Assembly (NCBI GenBank): GCA_003525075.1
Contig: DQFO01000006.1
Coordinates: forward strand, 1-64,000
Direction: 5' to 3'
DNA: 64,000 nt
Source: Clostridiales bacterium
Lineage (GTDB): Bacteria > Bacillota > Clostridia > TANB77 > CAG-508
Shown: in pieces, positions 34,982 through 43,539 of the stretch
Layout of the letters: every line of letters begins with the position of its first letter
Numbering within the stretch: position 1 is the stretch's first letter
Position numbers and translations under genes: made by a program
Notes under the pieces: model-generated
What the model was told of the DNA's origin: nothing
The model's database searches: none
Seen by the model: only the letters and a program-made list of their open reading frames with translations

Positions 34982-35011
34982 TTTTTGCCTCACAATATGT
35001 GGGGCAAAAAG
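34982..35011 (+). terminator. Terminator hairpin between PBP and cysS
   Basis: TTTTTGCCTCACA / TGTGGGGCAAAAA (one G-U pair) with a 3-base loop. The tail is not T-rich on the + strand (GCATAAAAT), so termination may be partial or the signal acts on the minus strand. Confidence 0.6.
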
Positions 35012-35040
35012 CATAAAATAGAATAGAAAGGAAGGCATAT

Positions 35041-36420
35041 ATGGATATTTATTTTTACAACACATTAACAAAACAAAAAGATTTATTTAAACCAATTGAA
35101 GAAGGAAAAGTTAAAATATATTCTTGTGGACCAACAGTATATAAAGATGCAACAATAGGAAATATGAGAACAAACTTATTAAATGATACATTAAGAAGAG
35201 TTTTAAAATATAATGGATATGAATTAAAACATGTAATGAATATTACAGATGTAGGACATTTAGTATCAGATGGAGACGAAGGAGAAGACAAAATGTTAAA
35301 ATCTGCTAGAGAAGAACATAAAAGTCCTTTAGAAATAGCAGAACATTATACAAAATTATTTTTTAGAGATTTAGAAAGATTAAATATTGAAACTCCTGAA
35401 GTTGTATGTAAAGCAACAGATCATATAAAAGAAATGTTGGAAATGGTTCAAAAAATAATGAAAAATGGGTATGCATATGAAACTTCTACAGCTATATATT
35501 TTGATGTTTCAAAATTAGACAAATATGGTATTTTATCAGGAATAAACTTAAATGACCAAAAAGCAGGAGCAAGAGTTGATATAGATCCAGAAAAAAGAAA
35601 TCCATATGATTTTGCATTATGGATAAAAGCACCAGCAAATCATTTAATGAAATGGGATAGTCCATGGGGACCAAGTTATCCAGGATGGCATATTGAATGT
35701 TCAGCAATGAGCACAAAATATCTTGGAGAGGAATTTGATATACATACAGGTGGAATTGATTTAGTACCAACACACCATGAAAACGAAATTGCACAAAATA
35801 AAGGAGCTTGTGGCAAAAATCCAGCACATTATTGGATACATGGAGAATATCTATTAATAAATGGTGGAAAAATGTCAAAGAGTCTTGGAAACACATATTT
35901 AATAGATGATATAATTGCTAGAGGATATAGTCCACTTGCATATAGATTGTTTAATTATTCATGTCATTATAGAGGAAAATTAAACTTTACATGGGAAGGA
36001 ATTGAATCAGCAAATACATCTCTTATTCGTTTAAGAGAAGGATATCAAAAACACTTAAATGGAAATTCAGATATATCTGATGAAATAATTGCAGATATGG
36101 AAAATAGATTTCATCAAGCAATAAATGATGATATGAATATGCCACTTGCATTAAGTGTTGTATGGGAAGCAGTTAAATATCCTGAAAAATCACCTAAAAT
36201 AGCACAATTACTTAAAAAGTTTGATACAGTACTAGGAATAAAAATTGATGAAGTACAAGAAACAAAAATACCACAAGAAATTTTAGATTTAGTAGAAGAA
36301 AGAAAACAAGCTAGAAGTGACAAAAATTGGAGTGAATCAGATAGATTAAGAGATCTAATAGCAGAAAAAGGATATATAGTAAAAGATATGAAAGATGGGA
36401 CAGAAGTTCTTAAAAAATAA
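35041..36420 (+). CDS. cysS: Cysteinyl-tRNA synthetase
   Basis: A 459-residue class I synthetase. The zinc/active-site region is YSCGPTVYKDATIGNMRTNLLND (residues ~29-50): the 'HIGH' box here is TIGN, with Thr in place of the usual first His. Other landmarks: the WHIECSAMSTKYLGEEFDIHTGGIDLVPTHHENEIAQ zinc-ligand segment (~219-255), the KMSKS loop GGKMSKSLGN (~280) and the DALR anticodon-binding helices at the C-terminus. RBS GAAAGGAAGG precedes ATG 35041. It is followed by argS (29-base gap), so the two are probably an operon. Confidence 0.95.
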   Translation: MDIYFYNTLTKQKDLFKPIEEGKVKIYSCGPTVYKDATIGNMRTNLLNDTLRRVLKYNGYELKHVMNITDVGHLVSDGDEGEDKMLKSAREEHKSPLEIAEHYTKLFFRDLERLNIETPEVVCKATDHIKEMLEMVQKIMKNGYAYETSTAIYFDVSKLDKYGILSGINLNDQKAGARVDIDPEKRNPYDFALWIKAPANHLMKWDSPWGPSYPGWHIECSAMSTKYLGEEFDIHTGGIDLVPTHHENEIAQNKGACGKNPAHYWIHGEYLLINGGKMSKSLGNTYLIDDIIARGYSPLAYRLFNYSCHYRGKLNFTWEGIESANTSLIRLREGYQKHLNGNSDISDEIIADMENRFHQAINDDMNMPLALSVVWEAVKYPEKSPKIAQLLKKFDTVLGIKIDEVQETKIPQEILDLVEERKQARSDKNWSESDRLRDLIAEKGYIVKDMKDGTEVLKK

Positions 36421-36449
36421 ATGCAATATTGAAAGGAATATTAAGAATT

Positions 36450-38156
36450 ATGATAGATTTTAAACAAATAATAGCAGAATCAATTGCACAAATAACAAAT
36501 ATAGAAGTTAACGAAATTAAAGGATTTATAGAAGTTCCAAAAGAACAAGGAAATGGAGATTATGCATTTCCTTGTTTCAAACTTGCAAAAACACTAAGAA
36601 AATCACCAAATGTAATTGCAGATGATATAAAAGCAAATGTAAACATATCAGAAAAATATGTAGAAAAGATAGAAGTTGTTGGAGGATATCTTAACTTTTT
36701 TGTAAATAAGGAAACACTTGCCAAAGAGATTCTTCAAGAAGTTGATGAAAATGAAGAATATGGAAAATCAAAAATTGGAAATGGTAAAAACATAGTAATA
36801 GATTATTCATCACCTAATATCGCAAAAACATTTCATATAGGACATTTAAGAACAACTGTTATAGGTGCAGCATTATATAATATTTATAAATATTTAGGAT
36901 ATAATGTTACAGGAATAAACCATTTAGGAGATTATGGAACACAATTTGGAAAACTAATAGAAGGATATAAAAGATGGGGAACAGAATATAATCTTGATGA
37001 AAACCCTATCGAAAAATTAACAGAAATATATGTTAGAATTTCAAATTTATGCAAAGAAGATGAAAGTGTTTTAGAAGCATGTAGAGATAATTTTAAAAAA
37101 TTAGAAGATGGAGATCCTGAGTGTGTTGAATTATGGACTAAATTTAAAGATTTAAGTTTAAGAGAATTCCAAAAAGTTTATGATATACTTGGAACAAAAT
37201 TTGATTCTTGGAATGGAGAATCATTTTATACAGATAAAATGGGTGAGGTTATCGACTTATTAGAGAAAAGTGGAAAATTAGTAGAATCACAAGGAGCCAG
37301 AATAATTGATTTAGAAGATTACGGAATGGCACCATGTCTAATTGAAAAATCAAATGGTTCATCAACATATGCAACAAGAGACTTAGCAGCAATACTTTAT
37401 AGAGCACGTACATATGATTATGATAAAGCATTATATGTAACATCATATGAACAAGTTTTACATTTCAGACAAATATTTGAAGTAGCTAAATTATTAGGAC
37501 TTGATGAAAAATATATCAAAGGATTAGAACATGTATCTTATGGAATGGTATTACTTGAAACAGGAAAAATGTCAACAAGAGAAGGAAATGTAGTAAAACT
37601 TGAAGATTTATTAAATGAAGCAATAGAAAGAGCAAAGAAAGTTATAGAAGAAAAAAATCCTGATTTAGAAAATAAGGACGATATAGCAAAAAAAGTAGGA
37701 ATTGGTGCAGTTGTGTTTAATGACTTAGCAAATAGTAGAGTAAAAGATGAAATATTTAATTGGGACAAAGTATTAAACTTCCAAGGAGAAACAGGACCAT
37801 ATATTCAATATACTTATGTAAGAACAAAAAGTGTTATTGAAAAAGCAGGAGGAGTTCCAAAAATTGAAGATGTTAATGCAAAATATTTGTTAGATGAATA
37901 TTCAAGTAAGATATTAAAATTAATATATAATTTTGAAAACATTTTAATACAAGTAACAGAAAAGAATGAACCATCAATATTATCAAGATATTTGATAGAT
38001 GTTGCAAAAGCATATAGTAATTTTTATAATGAAAATAAAATTATTACAGATAATAAAGATATACAAAATACAAGAGTATTTTTAACATATGCAACTGGTA
38101 AAGTATTAAAAACTGGTGCAAATTTATTAGGAATACAAATGCCAGATAAAATGTAG
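36450..38156 (+). CDS. argS: Arginyl-tRNA synthetase
   Basis: A 568-residue class I synthetase. The N-terminal Add-1 domain is followed by the HIGH region IDYSSPNIAKTFHIGHLRTTVIGAAL (~115-140), the catalytic domain with GSSTYATRDLAAILYR, the KMSKS-equivalent GKMSTREGNVVKLEDLL (~370-386), and the C-terminal DALR domain with NFQGETGPYIQYTYVR. ATG 36450 follows GAAAGGA at 36431-36437; an in-frame upstream ATG at 36429 precedes that RBS and is unlikely. It lies 29 bases after cysS and is followed closely by a small membrane-protein gene. Confidence 0.96.
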   Translation: MIDFKQIIAESIAQITNIEVNEIKGFIEVPKEQGNGDYAFPCFKLAKTLRKSPNVIADDIKANVNISEKYVEKIEVVGGYLNFFVNKETLAKEILQEVDENEEYGKSKIGNGKNIVIDYSSPNIAKTFHIGHLRTTVIGAALYNIYKYLGYNVTGINHLGDYGTQFGKLIEGYKRWGTEYNLDENPIEKLTEIYVRISNLCKEDESVLEACRDNFKKLEDGDPECVELWTKFKDLSLREFQKVYDILGTKFDSWNGESFYTDKMGEVIDLLEKSGKLVESQGARIIDLEDYGMAPCLIEKSNGSSTYATRDLAAILYRARTYDYDKALYVTSYEQVLHFRQIFEVAKLLGLDEKYIKGLEHVSYGMVLLETGKMSTREGNVVKLEDLLNEAIERAKKVIEEKNPDLENKDDIAKKVGIGAVVFNDLANSRVKDEIFNWDKVLNFQGETGPYIQYTYVRTKSVIEKAGGVPKIEDVNAKYLLDEYSSKILKLIYNFENILIQVTEKNEPSILSRYLIDVAKAYSNFYNENKIITDNKDIQNTRVFLTYATGKVLKTGANLLGIQMPDKM

Positions 38157-38170
38157 AAGGGAAAAGTAAA

Positions 38171-39235
38171 ATGGGAAAGAAGAAAAAAGCATTTGAAATA
38201 AATTTTGGAACTTTACTTTTAATCATTATTGGAATATGTTGCATTATATTTGCTTTTAAAAACTTTTCTAAAGAAAAAACAAAAGCTGAAAATAATCAAA
38301 ATGAAAATATTAATTCGACTGAAAATACAACAGAAGAACAAACAGAAGAAAAAATATATTCAAATAATGTAATAAGTTTAGATATAGGAAAATTATCAGA
38401 TTCATGGAAAGTTGTAGAAAAACAAAATGGTTCAATAATATTTTATATACAAGGACCTATAAAACAAAATGAAGATGGAACTACAGATGATATTAGAATA
38501 AATGTTTATCTTGAAAAAAGTAGTATGACAAATGATGAATTAAAAACACAAATGTTAGAACATTCTGTATATTCAAATATAGAATATACAAAAATACAAT
38601 TAATTGATGATGTTCAATGGAGACAGTTTGATGCCGAAAACAAAGAGCAAAAAGCAAAAATTCTAGCAATAATGAAAGATGGATATATGTATGCAATTGA
38701 AATTACAGGAGAAAAAAGTTTATATGAACAATATTATAATGAAGCAATGAGAACTGTTATGACAATAAAATTTGCGGAAAGAATTCCAAAAGATTTAGCT
38801 CAGAAAACAATTTATAATTATGATAAATATGTTAATTTAAAGGCAGGAGGAACAAAATATCTATTGAGTAGTTTAAATCTTTCAAAAACTGTCGAAGAAC
38901 CAGAAGAACAATTGCCAGAGGAATATTCAGAATATACATTTACAGGAATTAAATATTCTGATTTTGAAGATGCAATGACAAAATATATGACAACAGATGT
39001 ATTGAAAAGTGAATTTAGTGAATTTATAAATTATAATGGTGTCTTATATATGAAAGATGTAACAGGAAAACAAAGTGATTATATGATTAATCAGATAACA
39101 GAAAAAAGCATAAAAGGTAATGAAACAACATATGAAATTGAAAAACAAAATATGAACAATTTTATAACATTAAAACAAAATATAACATTAAAATATGCAA
39201 ATGGAACATGTGTAGTATCAAATGTAGAATCATAA
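38171..39235 (+). CDS. Unrecognised membrane-anchored protein, 354 aa
   Basis: The N-terminus has a basic tip and one membrane segment (FGTLLLIIIGICCIIFAFKNF, ~13-33), then an Asn/Glu/Thr-rich linker (~38-65) and an extracytoplasmic domain of about 290 residues. It contains 'VISLDIGKLSDSWKVVEKQNGSIIFYIQGPI', a pattern like lipoprotein-type 'photosystem reaction-like' folds, but I recognise no named family. It starts 14 bases after argS behind AGAAGGGAAAAG, so it is probably co-transcribed with the synthetases; a terminator follows. Function unknown. Confidence 0.7.
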   Translation: MGKKKKAFEINFGTLLLIIIGICCIIFAFKNFSKEKTKAENNQNENINSTENTTEEQTEEKIYSNNVISLDIGKLSDSWKVVEKQNGSIIFYIQGPIKQNEDGTTDDIRINVYLEKSSMTNDELKTQMLEHSVYSNIEYTKIQLIDDVQWRQFDAENKEQKAKILAIMKDGYMYAIEITGEKSLYEQYYNEAMRTVMTIKFAERIPKDLAQKTIYNYDKYVNLKAGGTKYLLSSLNLSKTVEEPEEQLPEEYSEYTFTGIKYSDFEDAMTKYMTTDVLKSEFSEFINYNGVLYMKDVTGKQSDYMINQITEKSIKGNETTYEIEKQNMNNFITLKQNITLKYANGTCVVSNVES

Positions 39236-39266
39236 GGCTGAAAAGTTTAATTTTTAGCCTTTCTAT
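39234..39266 (+). terminator. Terminator before rsmA
   Basis: AAGGCTGAAAA / TTTTTAGCCTT stem with a 6-base loop and TCTATATCTTT tail, overlapping the stop codon of the preceding gene. Confidence 0.75.
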
Positions 39267-39290
39267 ATCTTTAAGGAGGATTTTTTTATA

Positions 39291-40151
39291 ATGGCAAATT
39301 TAGTTGAAGAAACAAGAAATATAATGAAAAAGTATGGTATTAGAGCTAATAAAGATTTAGGGCAAAACTTTTTGATAAATAATGAAGTTGTTGAAAATAT
39401 TGTTAATAGTAGTGAAATTTCTCAAGACGATATGGTAATAGAAATAGGACCAGGACTTGGAACATTAACAAAGTATTTATTAGAAAAAGCAGGAAAAGTA
39501 TTATGTATAGAATTAGATAGAAAAATGATAGAAATATTAGAAGATAGATTTGAAAAATATTCTAATTTTGAAATTATAAATGATGATGTCTTAAAAGTTG
39601 ATCTTAATAAAATAATTAAAGAAAATAAAGAAAATGAAAAAATCAAAAATGTAAAGATAGTAGCTAATTTGCCATATTATATTACAACTCCAATTATAAT
39701 GAAATTATTAGAAGAAAAACTAGATATAGAAAGTATAACAGTAATGATTCAAAAAGAAGTTGCAGATAGGTTAATAGAAATTCCAAGTGGAAAAAATACA
39801 GGAGCAATAACATATACAATATATTATTATTGTGATTCAGAAAAAATTATGGAAGTGCCTAATAGTTCATTTATACCTGAGCCAGAAGTGACATCAGAAG
39901 TTATAAAAATGAAAATAAGAAAAGAACCTGTTGTTAAAGTAGAAAATCCAAAGGTAATGTTTATGATAATAAAAAGTGCTTTTATGCAAAGAAGAAAAAC
40001 ATTATTAAATGCTTTGACAAATGCACAAGTTTTTATTAGTAAACAAGAAGGAATAAATATTTTGAATAAACTAGGTCTAAATGAAAATGTTAGAGCTGAA
40101 AATTTGACAATTGAAAATTATGCTGAATTAGCAAAAGAAATATCAAAATAA
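39291..40151 (+). CDS. rsmA: 16S rRNA dimethyladenosine transferase
   Basis: KsgA/RsmA dimethylates two adenosines in the 3' helix 45 of 16S rRNA. The 286-residue protein shows the full family pattern: NKDLGQNFLINNEVVENIV (~22-40), the SAM motif VIEIGPGLGTLTKYLLEK (~48-65), and the adenine-methyltransferase motif NLPYYITTPIIMKLL (~127-141). The C-terminal domain has AFMQRRKTLLNAL. RBS AAGGAGG precedes ATG 39291. It is followed by fmt 20 bases later, likely an operon. Confidence 0.95.
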   Translation: MANLVEETRNIMKKYGIRANKDLGQNFLINNEVVENIVNSSEISQDDMVIEIGPGLGTLTKYLLEKAGKVLCIELDRKMIEILEDRFEKYSNFEIINDDVLKVDLNKIIKENKENEKIKNVKIVANLPYYITTPIIMKLLEEKLDIESITVMIQKEVADRLIEIPSGKNTGAITYTIYYYCDSEKIMEVPNSSFIPEPEVTSEVIKMKIRKEPVVKVENPKVMFMIIKSAFMQRRKTLLNALTNAQVFISKQEGINILNKLGLNENVRAENLTIENYAELAKEISK

Positions 40152-40171
40152 TAGGAAGGAATGTGATAAAA

Positions 40172-41116
40172 ATGAAAATAGTTTTTATGGGAACTCCAGA
40201 CTTTGCAAGAGATTCATTAGAATCAATATATAATGCTGGACATGACATTTTAGCTGTTGTTACAAATGTAGACAAGCCAAAAGGAAGAGGAATGAAAATG
40301 ATTGCAACACCTGTTAAAGAGTTTGCTATTGAAAAGAATTTACCAGTATTTCAGCCAGAAAAAGTAAAGAAAAATGAAGAATTTATAAATGAAATAAAAT
40401 CTTTAAATCCAGATATAATATGTGTTGTTGCATATGGAAAAATATTACCAAAAGAAATATTAGATATTCCTAAATATGGATGTGTAAATGTTCATGCATC
40501 ACTTCTTCCTAAATATAGAGGAGCTGCACCAATTCAATGGTCAGTACTTAATGGAGATAAAGAAACAGGTGTTACTACAATGTATATGGATATTGGTATG
40601 GATACAGGTGACATGATATTAACGGAAAAGGTAGAAATTGGTGAAGATGAAACAACAGGAGAGTTATGGAATAGACTTTCAAAAATAGGAGCAAATTTAT
40701 TAGTTGAGACATTAAAACAAATTGAAAATGGAACAGCTCCAAGAATTCCACAAAGTGATGATTTTACTCTTGCACCAATGCTTGATAAAGAAATGTCAAA
40801 AATCGATTGGCAAAATAAATCTGCATTAGAAATAAAAAATCTAGTTAGAGGATTAAATCCTATAATGGGAACATATTCATTTTTAGATGGAAAAAAATTC
40901 AAGTTCTGGAAAGTTGAAATATTACTAAGTCAACCAGAATATGAAAGTCAAGATAATGGCACAATTATAAAATCAGATAGTAAGGATGGATTATATATAA
41001 AAGCTAAAGATGGTATAATTAAAGTTCTTGAAATTCAGGCTGAAAATGCAAAAAAAATGAATATTGGGGATTTTCTAAGAGGAAATACTATAGAAGTTGG
41101 AAAAAAATTTGAGTAA
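40172..41116 (+). CDS. fmt: Methionyl-tRNA formyltransferase
   Basis: Formylates initiator Met-tRNA using 10-formyl-tetrahydrofolate. The 314-residue protein begins MKIVFMGTPDFARDSLESI, and contains the folate-site VNVHASLLPKYRGAAPIQWSVLNGDKETGVTTMYMDIGMDTGDMI (~105-150) with the catalytic Asn-His-Asp set, and the C-terminal OB-like tRNA-binding domain (IDWQNKSALEIKNLVRGLNPIMGTYSFLDGKKFKFWKVEIL). ATG 40172 is chosen (AGGAAGGAATG upstream); a GTG at 40163 is in frame but too close to the RBS. def is not in this window. Confidence 0.96.
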   Translation: MKIVFMGTPDFARDSLESIYNAGHDILAVVTNVDKPKGRGMKMIATPVKEFAIEKNLPVFQPEKVKKNEEFINEIKSLNPDIICVVAYGKILPKEILDIPKYGCVNVHASLLPKYRGAAPIQWSVLNGDKETGVTTMYMDIGMDTGDMILTEKVEIGEDETTGELWNRLSKIGANLLVETLKQIENGTAPRIPQSDDFTLAPMLDKEMSKIDWQNKSALEIKNLVRGLNPIMGTYSFLDGKKFKFWKVEILLSQPEYESQDNGTIIKSDSKDGLYIKAKDGIIKVLEIQAENAKKMNIGDFLRGNTIEVGKKFE

Positions 41117-41133
41117 ACATAAGAAATGCAAAA

Positions 41134-41163
41134 TTGACATAATTATACTTGATATGCTATAAT
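41134..41163 (+). promoter_or_regulatory. Strong sigma-A promoter for the lipoprotein gene pair
   Basis: TTGACA, 18-bp spacer, TATAAT, with a ~80-base leader that contains AGGTAAAACCTTATAT and CACCTAATTACAGGTG (a short hairpin at 41200-41215). Confidence 0.8.
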
Positions 41164-41250
41164 ATGTGGTATGAGGTAAAACCTTATATATGAATGCTCA
41201 CCTAATTACAGGTGAAAAAAAACAACGAACCAAGAATAGGAGTGTGCGAC

Positions 41251-41736
41251 ATGTTTAGTACTAACATTGTGACCGTTAACAATTTCTACAAGCGTTTGGC
41301 ATCTGTTTTCATTGCTATTGCTTTGATGATGATGACTAGCATGCTTGTAGCATGTGGCAAGAAGGAGGATATTGTTCACAGCCAGGAGTGTAATGTCATA
41401 GTTGAAATTGGTTCTTCTGGATATAGCTTGGGGGACTATGAAGATCAAAATTTGGTAACTTATACATTTTCAGAAGAGGAGTTAGGAAGTAATGAAGAAA
41501 TAAGGCAATGTCTTAAGCAATTCATAAATGATAATGAAAATGCAGATGTTGTAGTTGCTGAATATTTCTTTAATGGTAAGTATGAAGACACATCATATGA
41601 ACTTAAAGGATTTTATGCAACTAATGAGAAATGTTATAGTTATTGCATTAATGTTAGCGCAGATGACGAGCTGACTAAAGAGCTTTATGAAATGTTAAAG
41701 GAAGAGTGCAAAAAGAAAGAAAAGGAATTTGAGTAG
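41251..41736 (+). CDS. Putative lipoprotein of foreign base composition
   Basis: A 161-residue protein with a signal peptide and lipobox: FYKRLASVFIAIALMMMTSMLVACGKK (residues 12-37; LVAC, lipid-modified Cys ~34). The mature part is acidic and shows no domain I recognise. ATG 41251 is preferred because AGGAGTG lies about 8 bases upstream; a GTG at 41212 would place the signal peptide internally. Codon use (GAC, GTG, AAC, AGC, GCG) is visibly less AT-biased than in the flanking genes, and the unit has its own strong promoter, both suggesting acquisition from elsewhere. It is followed by a companion gene 12 bases on. Confidence 0.7.
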   Translation: MFSTNIVTVNNFYKRLASVFIAIALMMMTSMLVACGKKEDIVHSQECNVIVEIGSSGYSLGDYEDQNLVTYTFSEEELGSNEEIRQCLKQFINDNENADVVVAEYFFNGKYEDTSYELKGFYATNEKCYSYCINVSADDELTKELYEMLKEECKKKEKEFE

Positions 41737-41748
41737 GTTATTCTTAAC

Positions 41749-42132
41749 TTGAGTGCAGAAAATGAGCTTCAACATGGTTCTGATGTTCAAATTGGTACTG
41801 CAGAATGGTGTGAAAGTCATATCATGACCAATAAGGACATGGAAAGTAAAATTATCAGCTATGTCAAAGAATGGACACAAGTTGATGACATCGAAAATAT
41901 TATTGTTGGTTCTTTTCATTGGCCTTATGATGAGTCCTATAGCATTTTTGCTAAAGTTGATGGCAAGTGGTATGAAGGTTATAAATGGGAAGGCTACACC
42001 AAGATGCCGTTGACAGATGCAGAATTTGATGAGATTGGGACATTTTCTTCAAAGTGTTTGACTGAATACTACAACAGTGACTTCTATGAAAAGGAAATGG
42101 GGGAGTTTTGGACTAGTATTAAAGAAGATTAA
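41749..42132 (+). CDS. Unrecognised acidic protein, companion of the lipoprotein
   Basis: A 127-residue frame starting with TTG at 41749; no clear RBS is seen and the start is uncertain. The protein is acidic and aromatic-rich (VGSFHWPYDESYSIFAKVDGKWYEGYKWEGYTKMPLTDAEFDEIG), without signal peptide or membrane segment. It follows the lipoprotein gene by 12 bases, shares its less AT-rich codon usage, and ends before a terminator, so the two are one transcription unit. It may also be the 3' part of a once longer lipoprotein reading frame. Function unknown. Confidence 0.55.
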   Translation: MSAENELQHGSDVQIGTAEWCESHIMTNKDMESKIISYVKEWTQVDDIENIIVGSFHWPYDESYSIFAKVDGKWYEGYKWEGYTKMPLTDAEFDEIGTFSSKCLTEYYNSDFYEKEMGEFWTSIKED

Positions 42133-42180
42133 TCTCAATTAGTTTTCGAAGTTCAGTTTAAAAATCCTTTGATTAAAGGT

Positions 42181-42423
42181 TTAAAAACAGAGTTCTGTAA
42201 AAAGGACTCTGTTTTTGGTTGTAATTGTAATTCCTATTGTACCACTCTTTTCAGTATTTATAGAAAAACTTCCAGAATCACTTGAGTTAACCCAGGTAGA
42301 ACCATATGTCATAGTTTTAGAATTGATTCCTTTTTCTGGAGAACCATTGGTGCTATTGACTTCAACAATAGTAATGTCTTTGTCTTGATAAAGTATGTTT
42401 TCTGTTTTAGAAATAATAATAAA
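42181..42423 (-). pseudogene. Possible fragment of a minus-strand surface-protein gene
   Basis: An open minus-strand frame of 80 residues with non-AT-biased, coding-like codons (GTC, ACC, AAC, TCT) but no start codon at its beginning: it is preceded by an in-frame TGA and its first Met is mid-frame. The translation has a beta-rich look: DITIVEVNSTNGSPEKGI, TYGSTWVNSSDSGSFSI, SGTIGITITT. It covers most of the ~380-base space between two gene units. A truncated remnant is the simplest reading; chance is possible. Confidence 0.3.
42183..42216. terminator. Terminator after the lipoprotein gene pair
   Basis: AAAAACAGAGT / ACTCTGTTTTT, perfect 11-bp stem with a 12-base loop and T tail on both strands; a second weaker stem (AAATCCTTTGATTAAAGGTTT) lies just before it. 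Confidence 0.8.
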
Positions 42424-42434
42424 TCAAGTATTTT

Positions 42435-42463
42435 TACGTTTGTCATAGAAATAACACGTTTAT
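42435..42463 (+). promoter_or_regulatory. Candidate LytTR-type operator (two direct repeats)
   Basis: TACGTTTGT (42435-42443) and CACGTTTAT (42455-42463) are direct repeats with a 20-bp period, i.e. on the same DNA face. The first fits and the second nearly fits the published LytTR half-site pattern [TA][AC][CA]GTTN[AG][TG]. They lie 11 bp upstream of the -35 of the LytTR gene itself, a position suited to autoactivation. Confidence 0.6.
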
Positions 42464-42473
42464 CTATAAAATA

Positions 42474-42502
42474 TTTACTTTTAAAAATATTTATAATATA
42501 AA
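42474..42502 (+). promoter_or_regulatory. Promoter of the LytTR regulator operon
   Basis: TTTACT, 17-bp spacer, TATAAA, about 20 bases before the GTG start. Confidence 0.55.
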
Positions 42503-42522
42503 TATAATTATTGGAGGAGAAA

Positions 42523-42978
42523 GTGAAAATAGAATTAAGAAAATTATTAAACAGTAAAATGACACGAGACTCTATAAAAATTAATATTGAATATAATACT
42601 TCTCAAAAAGAAGAAGTAGATAATCTTATAAAATATATAAATAGATATAGTAAGTCAATTTTTTTAGAAGATAATTATATTATAGAAGAAGTATTATATA
42701 GTGATATTGTATGTTTTTATAGTGAAAACAAAAATAATTATTGTAAAACAATGAAAAAAGTATATAAAACCAAAAGTAAATTATATGAAATTGAAAAAAT
42801 GAGCACGAATTTTATGAGAATATCTAAAAATTGTATAGTAAATATAGAACATATAAAGAATTTTGATATTAGTAAAACAGGAAGTATAATAATAAATTTA
42901 GATGATAATACTTTCAAAATTGTATCAAAAAGAAAAATAAAAGATGTAATATATTTTTTAGATGAAAGGATGAAATAA
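42523..42978 (+). CDS. LytTR-type DNA-binding regulator
   Basis: A 151-residue regulator starting with GTG at 42523 behind GGAGGAGAAA (a TTG at 42511 would lie in front of the RBS). No receiver domain is present. Residues ~50-150 form a LytTR domain: IIEEVLYSDIVCFYSENKNNYCKTMKKVYKTKSKLYEIEKMSTNFMRISKNCIVNIEHIKNFDI...FKIVSKRKIKDVIYFL. Short LytTR proteins of this kind are typically paired with a DUF3021-type membrane protein that restrains them, and that is the next gene. The pair probably controls nearby operons such as the fused ABC proteins downstream. Confidence 0.88.
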   Translation: MKIELRKLLNSKMTRDSIKINIEYNTSQKEEVDNLIKYINRYSKSIFLEDNYIIEEVLYSDIVCFYSENKNNYCKTMKKVYKTKSKLYEIEKMSTNFMRISKNCIVNIEHIKNFDISKTGSIIINLDDNTFKIVSKRKIKDVIYFLDERMK

Positions 42979-42979
42979 A

Positions 42980-43252
42980 ATGAAAAAAATTTTTTATTTA
43001 ATAATGGGTTTTATTATATTTTTGAGTGTGTATATACTGGTGGAATATATAGTTGTTGGAATTTTAGGAATGAAATTAATCTTTATTGAATTGCTTAAAG
43101 AAGATATACTTCATTGTGCATTTTTATACAGTTTGAGTTTATTTAGCTATTTTATAATAAATTATATTAGTAATATCTTTGTGGTAAAAAGCTTAAATAA
43201 AAAAATTGAAAATATAAAAATGGAAAGGAGGGATACAAATGAAGAAAAATAA
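42980..43252 (+). CDS. DUF3021-like membrane partner of the LytTR regulator
   Basis: A 90-residue protein with two clear hydrophobic segments (residues ~5-30 and ~42-70), a charged C-terminal tail and a start codon 1 base after the LytTR stop. The size, topology and position match membrane inhibitors (DUF3021-type) that hold small LytTR regulators inactive in LytTR regulatory systems. Its RBS lies at the end of the LytTR gene (GAAAGGATG). The C-terminal tail overlaps the next gene by 14 bases, implying coupling. Confidence 0.72.
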   Translation: MKKIFYLIMGFIIFLSVYILVEYIVVGILGMKLIFIELLKEDILHCAFLYSLSLFSYFIINYISNIFVVKSLNKKIENIKMERRDTNEEK

Positions 43253-43484
43253 AAAAATTATTATATTAATTAGTATAATTATAATTTTGGCTGTTATTTT
43301 TAGTTTTTTCCAAATTCGAAAATCATATTTGTTTAATGCAGATAATAATGGTATTATAGATGGAAAATCAGAATTAATAAATCGTTTAGAAAAAATAGAA
43401 GATAAAGAAGAAAGAAAAAAACAAATAGATTATTCTGTAAAACAAAAAGTAATAACACAAGAAGAAGCAGATAAATTGTATTAA
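43239..43484 (+). CDS. Small secreted or membrane protein of the LytTR unit
   Basis: An 81-residue protein with one N-terminal hydrophobic segment (KIIILISIIIILAVIFSFFQI, residues 6-26) and a charged C-terminal domain ending DKEERKKQIDYSVKQKVITQEEADKLY, a SHOCT-like short helix pair. RBS AAAGGAGGG lies before ATG 43239; it overlaps the preceding gene by 14 bases. It may be a signal, substrate or accessory of the regulator. No family recognised. Confidence 0.65.
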   Translation: MKKNKKIIILISIIIILAVIFSFFQIRKSYLFNADNNGIIDGKSELINRLEKIEDKEERKKQIDYSVKQKVITQEEADKLY

Positions 43485-43508
43485 GTCTAGAAATTAATAA
43501 AATATTCA

Positions 43509-43537
43509 TTGACTACAAACTTATAAAATTATATAAT
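43509..43537 (+). promoter_or_regulatory. Promoter of the ABC transporter genes
   Basis: TTGACT, 17-bp spacer, TATAAT, 76 bases upstream of ATG 43613. Because the following hairpin (43540-43571) would begin at or before +1, it is read as the terminator of the LytTR unit, with the promoter embedded just ahead of it. Confidence 0.65.
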
Positions 43538-43539
43538 CA

